42,378 nucleotides of DNA from Holophagaceae bacterium (GTDB lineage: Bacteria > Acidobacteriota > Holophagae > Holophagales > Holophagaceae), in contig JANYBM010000042.1 of NCBI GenBank assembly GCA_025361125.1, forward strand, positions 1 to 42,378. The letters are read 5' to 3'. Shown here in pieces: positions 26,645 to 34,813 of this stretch. The notes under the pieces are model-generated. The model was given only the letters and a program-made list of their open reading frames with translations. It was not told where the DNA came from and ran no database searches. Within the stretch, counting starts at the first letter, position 1; each line of letters opens with the position of its first letter. Made by a program: the position numbers and the translations under genes.

Positions 26645-27572
26645 TTCCGTCACGGCGCCCATCGAATCCGCCATTGCAAGGACTAAGGAAATCCTTTTTC
26701 AGCCCTTCAATGCAGAGAAGTGGTTCGTGTTGGGATTTTGTGTGTTCCTGGCAAACCTGGCGGAAGGAGGGGGGTTCAGTACAGGTAATGTATTTCGCCA
26801 AGGGTCTTCACCAGATGCACAGACCTTCCAGAAAATGGGTGCTTGGCTTTCGGGTCACTTGATTTTGGTATTGGGACTCGGATTGCTTTTGCTACTGCTG
26901 AGCATCACGCTCGTGGCGATCTTTCAGTGGCTGAGCAGCCGTGGCCATTTCATGTTCCTGGATTGCGTCGTGCAGGACAGGGCCCGGATCACAGAGCCTT
27001 GGCGGCGTTTTAAGAAACTGGGTGATGATCTGTTCTGCTTCCGCTTTCTCCTGGGTCTGGCCTGGCTTGGCAGCTTCATCATCGTCGGACTGATGGCTTG
27101 GCTCATTGCGAGGCCCGATATCACCGCCAGGCATTTCGGTGGGCTGGCCCTATCAGCGGTTCTCGTGGGCAGCGGTTTGCTGGTCCTTACCTCACTCGCC
27201 TTCGCATTGGTGAGAGTCCTTCTTATTGATTTCGTGGTGCCCATCATGTACCGCCTGGACCTGAGGACCGTGGCGGCCTTTGCTTTGTTCCGGCGAGAAA
27301 TCCTGCCTGGGCATATGGGGGCCATTGCCCTTTTTTATCTGATAAAGCTCGCGCTGGGTATCGCCGCGGCGGTGATCATTCTCGCCGGTACTTGTTTGAC
27401 CTGCTGCATCGCGGGTCTGCCCTACCTCAGTTCGGTGTTCTTTCTGCCGGTTTTCGTGTTCTTCCGGTGCTATTCGTTGTTCATGCTTGAACAGTTCGAT
27501 AACGACTGGAATCTCGCAAGCAAAGTGGACACCCCCGATTCCGAGCCAGGATCAAATGCCCCCTCCCGATGA
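26631..27572 (+). CDS. Multi-pass membrane protein of unknown function
   Basis: The 313-residue protein begins inside the end of accC (ATG at 26631, GGAG four bases upstream). It has six or so hydrophobic segments, including [38 protein letters not shown] and [20 protein letters not shown]. The N-terminal [27 protein letters not shown] and the [10 protein letters not shown] segment recall a family of uncharacterised bacterial and archaeal membrane proteins (DUF7544-like), but I cannot be sure. Its stop lies within the start region of the next gene, so the two are likely coupled to each other and to accBC. Confidence 0.75.
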   Translation: MQSGNSVTAPIESAIARTKEILFQPFNAEKWFVLGFCVFLANLAEGGGFSTGNVFRQGSSPDAQTFQKMGAWLSGHLILVLGLGLLLLLLSITLVAIFQWLSSRGHFMFLDCVVQDRARITEPWRRFKKLGDDLFCFRFLLGLAWLGSFIIVGLMAWLIARPDITARHFGGLALSAVLVGSGLLVLTSLAFALVRVLLIDFVVPIMYRLDLRTVAAFALFRREILPGHMGAIALFYLIKLALGIAAAVIILAGTCLTCCIAGLPYLSSVFFLPVFVFFRCYSLFMLEQFDNDWNLASKVDTPDSEPGSNAPSR

Positions 27573-28356
27573 AGAAATGCGGATTGAAGCCCACTTTGAG
27601 GAATCAAAAATAGGGCTCGTTTTCCCCTCGCAGGAGGCTCTTGGAGGTTTCTTCAAAGAGGCCCTTGCCCACCAGGCCTTCCTGCTCCGGCTGGACCAGA
27701 AACCTGAACCCTTTGTCGCGTTCGCGTTCTCCGCCCAGGTGGCGAACGGCACGAGTCTGAATTTCCAGGCAGTGCCGGTCCAGATCTTTAACCAGGAGGG
27801 CGCCTTCGAGACCGCCTTCCAATTCACGGATTGGACAGCGGCATTGGACCATCAGTTGGAATCCATGGTTCAACCCTCCCGCAAGGATGGCCTCGCGGAC
27901 AAGCCCCAACCGGTCATCGTGGACACAGTGGAAAACCTGGGCAGCTCACCTGTTTTCCGTATCAAGGAAATGGACGCCCCCCAGCGTATCCAATTGGCCT
28001 TGAAGGCCGACCGTGGCGAGCGTGTGATCCTTTGCCATGACACCATGGCCCCGGTGCTGGTGAACCTGCTTTCCAATCCACAACTGGATTCAGAAAATGT
28101 GCTGACCATCGCCAAGTCCCCATATGCTTCACCAGACATCCTGCAACGGGTAGCCTCGGACCGCCGCTGGTTGGCCAGTGCCGATATCCGCATCGCCCTA
28201 GTGCGCAATCCCAAGACCCCCACGCCCATCGCCCAGCGACTGCTGGACACTTTGCCCATGAATGAACTCAGGACCCTCGCCAAGGTAGGAAACAGCAAGG
28301 AGGACCTTAGGCGGATGGCTTTGGCCCTGGTGATGAAATCCCAGAGCTCACGCTGA
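27556..28356 (+). CDS. PilZ-like plus HEAT/LRV-like repeat protein
   Basis: The 266-residue protein (ATG at 27556; an alternative ATG is at 27577) has an N-terminal beta-rich domain of about 100 residues resembling the PilZ-like domains found before such repeats, though no RxxxR motif for cyclic di-GMP is visible. Residues about 140-266 are helical repeats of a recognisable type: RIQLALKADRGERVILCHD, VLVNLLSNPQLDSENVLTIA, then IRIALVRNPKTPTPIAQRLL and LRTLAKVGNSKEDLRRMAL. Proteins with this tail are common in Acidobacteriota and delta-proteobacteria and lack a known role. It overlaps the upstream membrane-protein gene by 17 bases. Confidence 0.7.
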   Translation: MPPPDEEMRIEAHFEESKIGLVFPSQEALGGFFKEALAHQAFLLRLDQKPEPFVAFAFSAQVANGTSLNFQAVPVQIFNQEGAFETAFQFTDWTAALDHQLESMVQPSRKDGLADKPQPVIVDTVENLGSSPVFRIKEMDAPQRIQLALKADRGERVILCHDTMAPVLVNLLSNPQLDSENVLTIAKSPYASPDILQRVASDRRWLASADIRIALVRNPKTPTPIAQRLLDTLPMNELRTLAKVGNSKEDLRRMALALVMKSQSSR

Positions 28357-28421
28357 TTTGCTTTCGGGCCATTTGATTGGCTGCGGCTTCGCCTGCTTGA
28401 TCAACGGAGTACCCTTCGACC

Positions 28422-28961
28422 ATGCCTGAAGAGCCCGTCGCCGATCCCCGTTCCAGGGTCCTAGAACTCTTGGCCTGGTTCGGCGTGGTGCTGATCTGGG
28501 CGGTCTTTCTGCTGGCCATGGCGCTTTGGGAACTGCTGGGTTGGTTTCGTGGCTATTCCGGGCGACGGCGGCGGCGGCGCTTAGCTTTCCTCCTGCCGCT
28601 ACTTGCGGTCTCGACCCTTATTTGGAAGCTGGGGCCGGTCATCTGGGCACGCTTCGTGCTCTTGGACAAAGCGGCCCTCGCGGCGCGTTGGTCCGAAGGA
28701 CTGGAGCCGGCTCAGGTTGAGGCGAACCTCCGCACCGAGGCCCTTCGCCTCAGACTCTTCGATATGCAACGGCAGGATGGAGCCATTGAAGTGGAGAAGC
28801 TCGAAGAGGAAGGCGCACTCCGATGCCGGGTGCGTGTGGCGTTCACCCATGAGGTGCATCTACTGAGGTGGACCTGGGCCGTTCCCATTCGTGGCGCCGT
28901 GGATGAGTCCGTCCTGCCCAGGCCCGTCAGGCCTTGGAGCGATGAGAATCTGGTGCGCTGA
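28422..28961 (+). CDS. Small two-TM membrane protein of unknown function
   Basis: The 179-residue protein has two transmembrane segments (LLAWFGVVLIWAVFLLAMAL and LAFLLPLLAVSTLIWKLGPV) flanking a short arginine-rich loop (GRRRRRRL), then a soluble C-terminal domain of about 90 residues rich in Glu, Leu and Arg. The orientation of the loop suggests both termini outside and the basic loop inside, by the positive-inside rule. No family was recognised. It ends the plus-strand run that began with ribH and lies 70 bases before the tRNA-associated repeats. Confidence 0.65.
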   Translation: MPEEPVADPRSRVLELLAWFGVVLIWAVFLLAMALWELLGWFRGYSGRRRRRRLAFLLPLLAVSTLIWKLGPVIWARFVLLDKAALAARWSEGLEPAQVEANLRTEALRLRLFDMQRQDGAIEVEKLEEEGALRCRVRVAFTHEVHLLRWTWAVPIRGAVDESVLPRPVRPWSDENLVR

Positions 28962-29031
28962 GATGCCACAGTCCACCGTTGGGCGCTTACAGCTAGTTCA
29001 CTAGGCCCTCTGGCGATAGACTGTTTTTCAA

Positions 29032-29199
29032 GCCGCTTTAGCTCAGTTCGCAAAGCGGAGCAACTGAAAGACGAAGGTAGTATGAGTGCCGCTTTAGCTC
29101 AGTTCGCAAAGCGGAGCAACTGAAAGACGAAGGTAGTATGAGTGCCGCTTTAGCTCAGTTCGCAAAGCGGAGCAACTGAAAGACGAAGGTAGTGTGAGT
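29032..29199 (+). repeat. Three tandem 56-bp repeats copying the 5' end of tRNA-Thr
   Basis: Units start at 29032, 29088 and 29144, and the tRNA itself starts exactly one period later at 29200. Units 1 and 2 are identical and unit 3 differs by one base (A to G near its end). Each unit begins with the first 17 bases of the tRNA (GCCGCTTTAGCTCAGTT), keeps a D-arm-like GCTC...GAGC pairing around CGCAAAGCG, and then runs into AACTGAAAGACGAAGG and ATGAGT, which do not match the tRNA. Each unit can also fold CCGCTTT against AAAGCGG. No anticodon arm or T-arm is present, so the units are not functional tRNAs. Confidence 0.9.
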
Positions 29200-29275
<76 letters not shown>

Positions 29276-29417
29276 ATTCCCTGGCCCGAAGGGCCCTCCA
29301 GACCCGCTTAGCGGGAGCGGACCGATGATCGGCATGGCGGCCCGCAAGCCGTAGCGGAGAGCGCAAAGCGATCGCAGCGTGAAGCGGCGGGGCCAGCCAG
29401 GCCGCGCCCCGGAGGGG

Positions 29418-29444
29418 TCGGTTCGATCCCGGGAAGCGGCTCCA
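29418..29444 (+). repeat. Duplicate of the 3' end of tRNA-Thr
   Basis: These 27 bases repeat positions 29249-29275 of the tRNA (T-arm, acceptor 3' strand and CCA) with one mismatch, 169 bases downstream. Each copy is followed within about 90 bases by a small hairpin built on CCCGAAGGG (29284-29292 and 29508-29516). The 140 bases between the copies are very GC-rich and contain no credible gene. A 3'-end duplication of a tRNA is the classic scar of integrative elements, but recombination among tRNA genes would look the same. Confidence 0.8.
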
Positions 29445-29570
29445 CTCACCAGTGCGAAAAAGCACCTGTGCTCAATTCGTGAACAAGGACCAGAGTTAGT
29501 ATCGCCAGCCCGAAGGGCGACCTGGTCCACAGTTCAAGGCTGCCCCTCTTTGCCTCGCTGCCACGAGGGC

Positions 29571-30824
29571 CTAGCCCGCCACTTCGTCCCGGAATTTCCG
29601 GGCAGCGGAAACCAATCCTTCGGCATGGCTGTCGACCCAGCTGGCCACGATGAGCATGAAATTGTCGGATCCCACGGCGGCGCGGTAGCCGGCCAACCCT
29701 TCGGGTTTTTTACCCCCTTGGAGGATCGGCATGATGGGCCTGGCCCCATCGCGGGGGTTGAAGGCCGCCTCCATGAGCTCGCGGGTGAGCTGGGACGGGA
29801 AATGCGGAGTTGCGAAGGGACCGGGCGTCACGAACCAATCAGCGCCAAGCTGGCGAAGCCACCCGCAGACCACCGAGTCAGACAACCCCCACCCAGTGTG
29901 CCGGGTATGTAAATCGGAGAAAGTGTTGTGCGCCAACAGCGGTAGACAGGCTTCCCTCGCCAAGCGTGGCAGCACTCCCAGGCTCTGGATGAAAGGGGCC
30001 ACCAGAACCCCGTCCACACCCAGTTCGCAGGCAATCCTCCAACGGGATTCCAACTCCTCCGGTTCACAAATCAGGTTGGCGATATAGAGCTTGGGTTCTC
30101 CACTGCGCTCCCGCGCTTCGTCCCGGGCCCTGATCATGGCCTGCACGTGCTTGCGGAAAGAGGCATCATCGGTAAAACAGGCCAGCTCATCATCCTTGAC
30201 CAGCTGAAACCCTCCGACCAGTACCTCTCGATTGAGCCGGGCCATGGTATCGGTATCCAGGCCCACGCCTGGCCGCATGGAACGGCAGAGCAGCGGTCCC
30301 GGCGGGTTGCCAAGCCTGGCTCGGATCCCTTCCACCCCAAAAGCCGGGCCGGGCCCGAAGGCACTCGGCAAGATGGAATCGACCACCCGGAAACTGGTCA
30401 GGAATCCCAGGCGCGGAAGTTCCCCCACCAGGACATTCATGAGCTGGCTTGGGCGGCACGCGAGAAGGCGCATCGGGAAGGCCAGCTCGATATCCCAATG
30501 TTCCCGGGATTCCAAGCCCGGCTCCAGGCTGGGATAGACTTCCGTCGCAAGCGAATAGGGCTGCAGTTCCCCCTCCTGGGATGGCTCCGCCTTCTGCAAG
30601 GAACGCACACGGATGGTCCAATCCCGGAATATGCCTGGATCCACAAACCCAGGAATGACAACCGTGGCCACACTCTGCTCCATGGCCATTCCCCTCGCGG
30701 CGGCTTCCACATCGGTGGCCGTGGAAATCCGGTACCGCACCAAGAGGTAGTCGGCTGGATCGAGGTCAGGGTCCCAGATGAACAGTTCCGGGTGTGTGGA
30801 ACGCGGGAGATTCCCAGAACTCAT
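29571..30824 (-). CDS. RuBisCO-like protein (form IV type)
   Basis: The 417-residue protein has the RuBisCO large-subunit layout: N-terminal ferredoxin-like domain (DYLLVRYRIS, EQSVATVVIPGF), then the barrel with GPGPAFGVEGIRARLGNPPGPLL. The metal site is kept: GGFQLVKDDE gives K210, D212 and E213, matching spinach K201, D203 and E204. Other catalytic residues are changed: the TIKPKxG motif is SMRPGVG (184-188 region, both Lys lost), HIHRA is LAHNTF (His299 kept, Arg lost), loop 6 with its Lys is absent, and the GGGTxGHP phosphate loop is replaced by IVASWVDSHAEG. It therefore should not fix CO2 but may enolise a related sugar phosphate. The ATG at 30824 follows GGAG and overlaps the cytidylyltransferase stop by 4 nt. 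Confidence 0.92.
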   Translation of the reverse strand: MSSGNLPRSTHPELFIWDPDLDPADYLLVRYRISTATDVEAAARGMAMEQSVATVVIPGFVDPGIFRDWTIRVRSLQKAEPSQEGELQPYSLATEVYPSLEPGLESREHWDIELAFPMRLLACRPSQLMNVLVGELPRLGFLTSFRVVDSILPSAFGPGPAFGVEGIRARLGNPPGPLLCRSMRPGVGLDTDTMARLNREVLVGGFQLVKDDELACFTDDASFRKHVQAMIRARDEARERSGEPKLYIANLICEPEELESRWRIACELGVDGVLVAPFIQSLGVLPRLAREACLPLLAHNTFSDLHTRHTGWGLSDSVVCGWLRQLGADWFVTPGPFATPHFPSQLTRELMEAAFNPRDGARPIMPILQGGKKPEGLAGYRAAVGSDNFMLIVASWVDSHAEGLVSAARKFRDEVAG

Positions 30825-31507
30825 GTCAACCACTCCGTCAAAGATGTTGCCAGTTTCCAATCTTCCCGGGTGGTCAGTTTGATGTTCGTCTTCTCGCCAG
30901 GAACCGAACGAATCCGCAAGCCGGCACGAAGGACAAGCTGCATGGTGGACTGTTCAGACCAACCCTGCACCGCCGCTTGTGCCAGGACTCCCAACAACAG
31001 AGTACGGTCGAAGACCTGCGGAGCCTGGAAAACGCCAACCTCATCTGGACGGAAATCCTGCAGGACGAACCCGTCCTGAATCCTGGCGACAGGCACATCG
31101 GGATGGAGGAATGCCCCCGCAGCCCCCGTCTCGCGCGCTTTGGCGGCCACGGCCCGCATCAAGGCTGGGGTGGCGAAGGGCCGGACAAGATCCTGCACCA
31201 GGAGCCACGGCTTGGTGGCGGCCGCCACCAGACAGGCTATGGTTTCCTGGCGCGTGCCCTCGCCTGGAATGCACCGGCAACCCGGGCAAAGGTCCCGGAC
31301 TTGGTCGAGATGGTCTCGCTGAACGGCGATGACCACCTCGGTGGCAACGCCCAAGGCCTTGCGGGCCAGCCAGCTCACGAGCGGCTTCCCGTCCAACATG
31401 AGGAGCGCCTTGGGGCCCATCCCGAGCCGTTCGCCCCAACCCGCTGCGGGAATCAGGAAGCTCAGATCGGAGAGGGGTGGCTCATCGAGGGCGGCCTTCG
31501 TTTTCAT
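30821..31507 (-). CDS. IspD/TarI-family cytidylyltransferase
   Basis: This 228-residue protein is a CTP-dependent nucleotidyltransferase of the IspD/TarI/CRPPA family. Visible motifs are the CTP loop PAAGWGERLGMGPKALL (20-36), GEGTRQETI (82-90), VQDLVRPF (104-111), QAPQVFD (161-167) and NIKLTTREDW (208-217). Canonical IspD enzymes of the MEP isoprenoid pathway usually have HDAARP where this has QDLVRPF; the VRPF form is closer to TarI and human CRPPA, which make CDP-ribitol. Its position between a LicD-type transferase and a RuBisCO-like protein, with 4-nt overlaps on both sides, also points to a CDP-activated surface sugar or alditol and away from isoprenoids. The exact substrate is unknown. 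Confidence 0.85.
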   Translation of the reverse strand: MKTKAALDEPPLSDLSFLIPAAGWGERLGMGPKALLMLDGKPLVSWLARKALGVATEVVIAVQRDHLDQVRDLCPGCRCIPGEGTRQETIACLVAAATKPWLLVQDLVRPFATPALMRAVAAKARETGAAGAFLHPDVPVARIQDGFVLQDFRPDEVGVFQAPQVFDRTLLLGVLAQAAVQGWSEQSTMQLVLRAGLRIRSVPGEKTNIKLTTREDWKLATSLTEWLT

Positions 31508-32802
31508 TTGGACCCACTGAGGAACTGGGCTTCATGGGCATAACGATCGATCCGAGCTTCAAGGTCGACCAGGAAAGGATCGGCCTTTCGCATTTGGATC
31601 TGCTCAGACAATGCCTTCGCCCGGCCCCACTTCTGCTCCTGCATGGCTTCGTACAGCATGAAATAGCCCAGACATAGAACCACGGGCAGGCTCTCCGGAG
31701 TTCGAGCGGGATTGGACAGGACCGTGTTGTATTGGGGGTTCGGAACCCGCCAGTCCGGTCCATAAACCTCCACCAGATACTGTTCCGGGGGATCAGGAAC
31801 CTTCCAGGTGCGCCCCATCCAGGACCAATCCAGCAAGCTAAAAGCCGTCAGGCAGCTCAGGACGGGCACCGGGTGCTGGTCGAAGCCACAAAGCAGGCGG
31901 TCCCCTTCTGGCCGGACAAAGAACACATCCAGCGCACAGCCGGATTCGGCATGGATGAAACTGCGGTACCACTGGCGGTCCGGAGGAAGGATCCCCTGCT
32001 CCCAGGGAACCGTGAAAAGACCCCCGGCACAGAGTGTCTCGACGACCTGCTCACGCTTCACATCCCAGGCGACACCGAGGTCCAGATCCTTGTCATGGGC
32101 CAGGACATCGCCATTCCTGATCACACCGAGCAGAGTCCCGGCCAGGAGAAAAAAAATGATGCCCGCGGCATCCAAGCGTTCCTTGGCGGCCAGGAGTGCC
32201 TTTCGAGCGCCTTCCTGTGAGAATTCTTTACCAGGGGATATCGGAAAAGAAAAGCCGTCCCTTTCCATGAGGCAGATCGCTTCCTGGTAAGCCTCCATCG
32301 CCCCCTCGAGATCTCCTTTTTCTCTCAGGGCCTGACTCCGCAAGACACTTCTGTCAGCCGAGATTGGAAAGAGCGCCTCCGCCTCCTCGTCCAAGCCCAG
32401 GGTGAAGAGGGCCAGACATGCGTTGCGCCGGGCGGGCAGCATGGTTGGTTCCAGCACAAGAGCCCGGCGAAAGGCCTGAAGTGCTTCCGCTGTCTTGCCG
32501 GCGTGGAGCAAGAGCACTCCCAAGTTGCTCCATAAGCCGGGCTGGCCAGGCGAAAGGGCGAGGCTTCGTTCGAAACAGTCCCGTGCTTTCAGACTCTGGC
32601 CCATCCCCACCAGGGCTACTCCGAGCTGGGTCCAAGCCTCGGGGTGGTCTTGCCTCAATTCCGTGGCCCGGGACAGGGAAGCCGCCGCCTCCACACAGCA
32701 GCCTTGTTTCAGCAGCCCCAGGCCTGCCGAGTACTCATCCTCCCCCAGCGAACGTGCCCTATCAGAGAATTGCACCGAGCCAGAGAACCATTGGGAGGCC
32801 AT
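31504..32802 (-). CDS. TPR - LicD/FKRP-type phosphotransferase fusion
   Basis: The 432-residue protein has TPR repeats at about residues 20-175 (EAWTQLGVALVGMGQSLKAR, LWSNLGVLLLHAGKTAEALQ, LRSQALREKGDLEGAMEAYQ) followed by a LicD-type nucleotidyltransferase-fold domain. The signature lies at 220-244: LAGTLLGVIRNGDVL then AHDKDLDLGV, with D237, D239 and D241 as probable metal ligands. LicD, fukutin and FKRP transfer phosphocholine or ribitol phosphate from a CDP donor to a glycan. No membrane segment is seen. It is the first gene of the three-gene operon and is divergent, across about 100 bases, from the pyruvyl transferase gene. Which residues the TPRs bind is unknown. Confidence 0.88.
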   Translation of the reverse strand: MASQWFSGSVQFSDRARSLGEDEYSAGLGLLKQGCCVEAAASLSRATELRQDHPEAWTQLGVALVGMGQSLKARDCFERSLALSPGQPGLWSNLGVLLLHAGKTAEALQAFRRALVLEPTMLPARRNACLALFTLGLDEEAEALFPISADRSVLRSQALREKGDLEGAMEAYQEAICLMERDGFSFPISPGKEFSQEGARKALLAAKERLDAAGIIFFLLAGTLLGVIRNGDVLAHDKDLDLGVAWDVKREQVVETLCAGGLFTVPWEQGILPPDRQWYRSFIHAESGCALDVFFVRPEGDRLLCGFDQHPVPVLSCLTAFSLLDWSWMGRTWKVPDPPEQYLVEVYGPDWRVPNPQYNTVLSNPARTPESLPVVLCLGYFMLYEAMQEQKWGRAKALSEQIQMRKADPFLVDLEARIDRYAHEAQFLSGSK

Positions 32803-32906
32803 GGAAAACCGAACCTTTGAAGAATGATCAGTCTACCCTCAGTTGTCCGGTCCCCTCGCTGATTCAGCCGGATGCGTCTTTTCAGCACGCTCGATAAGGT
32901 GTGGCC

Positions 32907-34076
32907 GTGAAGCTAGTGTTTGCACCCGATACTTCCGACCTCCCTAATTGGGGCTGCCGTGCCATGGGGGCTTGGTTCAAGGGAGCGCTGGCCAGGAACG
33001 GAACCCCCCCCACCTGGGTGGCTCCCAGTGCCTGGTTCATTCAGCAGCACCCCTCCTTGCGGAATCTGGACACCATGGCGGACTTCCACCGCTGCGCAGC
33101 GGAGGTCAAGGCGGGTCGCACCCTTGGAGACATCGCGGCCATGCTGCGGCAGTGCGATGCAGTGTTGCTGAACGGGGAAAATTTCATCAGGCCGGGTGCC
33201 CACAAGGGAAGAATGCTGCTGTTCCTGGCCTATCTGGTCAAACAGGTCTTCGGGAAACCCTGCATCCTGACCAACCATTCGGCGGACCTGGGTGAACCAG
33301 CGCTGGCGGAGATCGCCCGCGAAATATATCCGATGTTAGATGCGGTCCACTTCAGGGAGGCAACCTCGGTGGAGGCCTGTGCTTCCTTGGTCAAACCCGG
33401 ACGGTGGAAGGAAATTCCGGATGTGACCTTTGCGCTCCCGGCCGCACCGCTCTCTGAATGGAGCGCCCTGGGTCGCCGGGAAGGCCAATTCTCCGCGTGG
33501 CCCGATACGGCTGAAGGATTCGACCCCAGTCGGCCTTACGTCACGGTGTGCGCAAGCTCTGTCTATTCCCTGCCGCAACACCAGCACCTGGATATGGTTC
33601 CGTCCTTCATCCGGCTATGCCGCCGGTTGCACGAAGAAGTGGGCCCGGTGGTCCTCACAGCGCCCTGCGAGGTCGACTCATGGATCATGCGGAAAGTGCA
33701 GGCAGCGACAGCCTTCCCCTTGATCGGAATCAATTTCCCGGTGCGCCAGGCCATCGACCTTTTCGGCAATGCGGCGGTTCATGTTGGCGGACGCTGGCAT
33801 CCCGGGATCTTCGCCGCCACCGGAGGAACGCCCATGGTAGCCCTGAGCGCCAACAGCCATAAGGTCGATAGCCTCATGCGCCTGCTGGACATGAAGGGTC
33901 CCATCTTCGATGCGCTGCTGCTGGAAGCGAACATTGAAGGCATCATCACGCAGGCTCAGGCACACCTTAATGCTGGCCCGGCCCTGCGCCGCCAGTTGCT
34001 GGAGCGCAGCCGCGAACTCGGAGCCCAGGTGAGCAGGAACATGGACTGGATCCTCGCGAAGGAATACCTGGATTGA
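32907..34076 (+). CDS. Polysaccharide pyruvyl transferase family protein
   Basis: Family members add ketal-linked pyruvate to sugars of surface polysaccharides, or act as GT-B-like transferases. The 389-residue protein begins with KLVFAPDTSDLPNWGCRAM (the NWG motif of the family), has LLNGENFIRPGAH, ILTNHSADLGEP, and in the C-terminal half GNAAVHVGGRWHPGIFAATGGTPMVAL, given here as residues about 290-315 and typical of the donor site (the family RxH-x-x-I/F pattern). The start is GTG at 32907, with AAGG seven bases upstream; another GTG is at 32901. It is divergent from the LicD-type operon, sharing a short promoter region, so it likely works on the same surface glycan. Confidence 0.85.
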   Translation: MKLVFAPDTSDLPNWGCRAMGAWFKGALARNGTPPTWVAPSAWFIQQHPSLRNLDTMADFHRCAAEVKAGRTLGDIAAMLRQCDAVLLNGENFIRPGAHKGRMLLFLAYLVKQVFGKPCILTNHSADLGEPALAEIAREIYPMLDAVHFREATSVEACASLVKPGRWKEIPDVTFALPAAPLSEWSALGRREGQFSAWPDTAEGFDPSRPYVTVCASSVYSLPQHQHLDMVPSFIRLCRRLHEEVGPVVLTAPCEVDSWIMRKVQAATAFPLIGINFPVRQAIDLFGNAAVHVGGRWHPGIFAATGGTPMVALSANSHKVDSLMRLLDMKGPIFDALLLEANIEGIITQAQAHLNAGPALRRQLLERSRELGAQVSRNMDWILAKEYLD

Positions 34077-34108
34077 CAATGCACTCTCGAATCCCCGCGC
34101 TGGCGGCA

Positions 34109-34654
34109 CTATTCACTCGTCAGCAGGGCGTCGTCCAGACAGGGCCGGTGATGGTTGTGGATGATGTCCAAGGCTCCGTCATAATCCGCCTCGCAGGCCA
34201 GTTCCGGCACCAGTTCGGTATGGACGACGGTGCCATTTTCATCAAGCACGACCAGGGCCCGGGCCAGGAGTCCGCGCAGGGGGCCGTCCACCATTGTGAC
34301 CCCGAAATCGTTGCCGAATTCAGGGTGGCGGAAGGTTGAGACGGGCACTACGTCATCGATGCCCTCGGCTTTGCAGAAGCGCGCCTGGGCGAAGGGGAGA
34401 TCCTCGGAGACGCAGAGCACCACCATGTTCGGCACCTCTGAAGCCCGCGCGTCAAAAGTGCGCACGCCTTTGGCGCAGATGGTGGTATCGAGGCTCGGGA
34501 AGATGTTCAGGATCACCCGCTGGCCTTGGAGATCAACAAGGGAAAGTTCGCTCAGATCAGCGCGGGTGAGGGTGAATGGCGGACAGGGATGCCCAATGAC
34601 GGGCAGTTCCCCGATGGTGTTGACCGGGCTTCCTTTGAAGGTGAGCGTCGCCAT
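34109..34654 (-). CDS. tpx: Thiol peroxidase Tpx
   Basis: Tpx is an atypical two-Cys peroxiredoxin that reduces lipid and hydrogen peroxides with thioredoxin. The 181 residues include TFKGSPVNTIGELPVIG at the N-terminus, NIFPSLDTTICAKGVRTFD with the peroxidatic Cys (family form DTxxC), and the resolving Cys in DLPFAQARFCKAEGI. The C-terminus extends about 12 residues past the usual end (HHRPCLDDALLTSE). The gene is alone and convergent with the pyruvyl transferase gene. Confidence 0.94.
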   Translation of the reverse strand: MATLTFKGSPVNTIGELPVIGHPCPPFTLTRADLSELSLVDLQGQRVILNIFPSLDTTICAKGVRTFDARASEVPNMVVLCVSEDLPFAQARFCKAEGIDDVVPVSTFRHPEFGNDFGVTMVDGPLRGLLARALVVLDENGTVVHTELVPELACEADYDGALDIIHNHHRPCLDDALLTSE

Positions 34655-34768
34655 GGGACCTCCGAAACGCCCCTATCCTACTACCGGTTCCGATAAAAAG
34701 AATGCGCGTTGGTCCCGGCGGTTGAAGGATCGCTGAAACTGTGACTCATTAAACGTCATGCACCGAAA

Positions 34769-34796
34769 AAACGCCCCGGCAACAGCCGGGGCGTTT
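34769..34796 (-). terminator. Intrinsic terminator for the minus-strand lipoprotein gene
   Basis: AAACGCCCCGGC (34769-34780) and GCCGGGGCGTTT (34785-34796) form a perfect 12-bp stem with a four-base loop. On the minus strand it is followed by a run of six T, ending the lipoprotein transcript 18 bases after its stop codon. Confidence 0.9.
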
Positions 34797-34813
34797 GTCT
34801 GGAAACGACAGGG

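Noticed and set aside
24863-26674. A 603-codon open frame on the minus strand opposite accB and accC
   Set aside because: It is antisense to clear accB/accC sequence, rich in His and Gly as expected of a shadow frame in GC-rich DNA, and has no family features.
29032-29199. CRISPR array
   Set aside because: The 56-bp units are directly adjacent with no unique spacers, and each copies tRNA sequence; no cas gene is present.
29571-30824. Genuine CO2-fixing RuBisCO
   Set aside because: Both KPK lysines, the loop 6 lysine and the GGGTxGHP phosphate loop are missing, and no phosphoribulokinase is nearby.
30821-31507. Housekeeping IspD of the MEP pathway
   Set aside because: The family fits, but the HDAARP motif is altered to QDLVRPF and the gene is locked in a surface-glycan operon. 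Isoprenoid function cannot be excluded without knowing whether another ispD exists.
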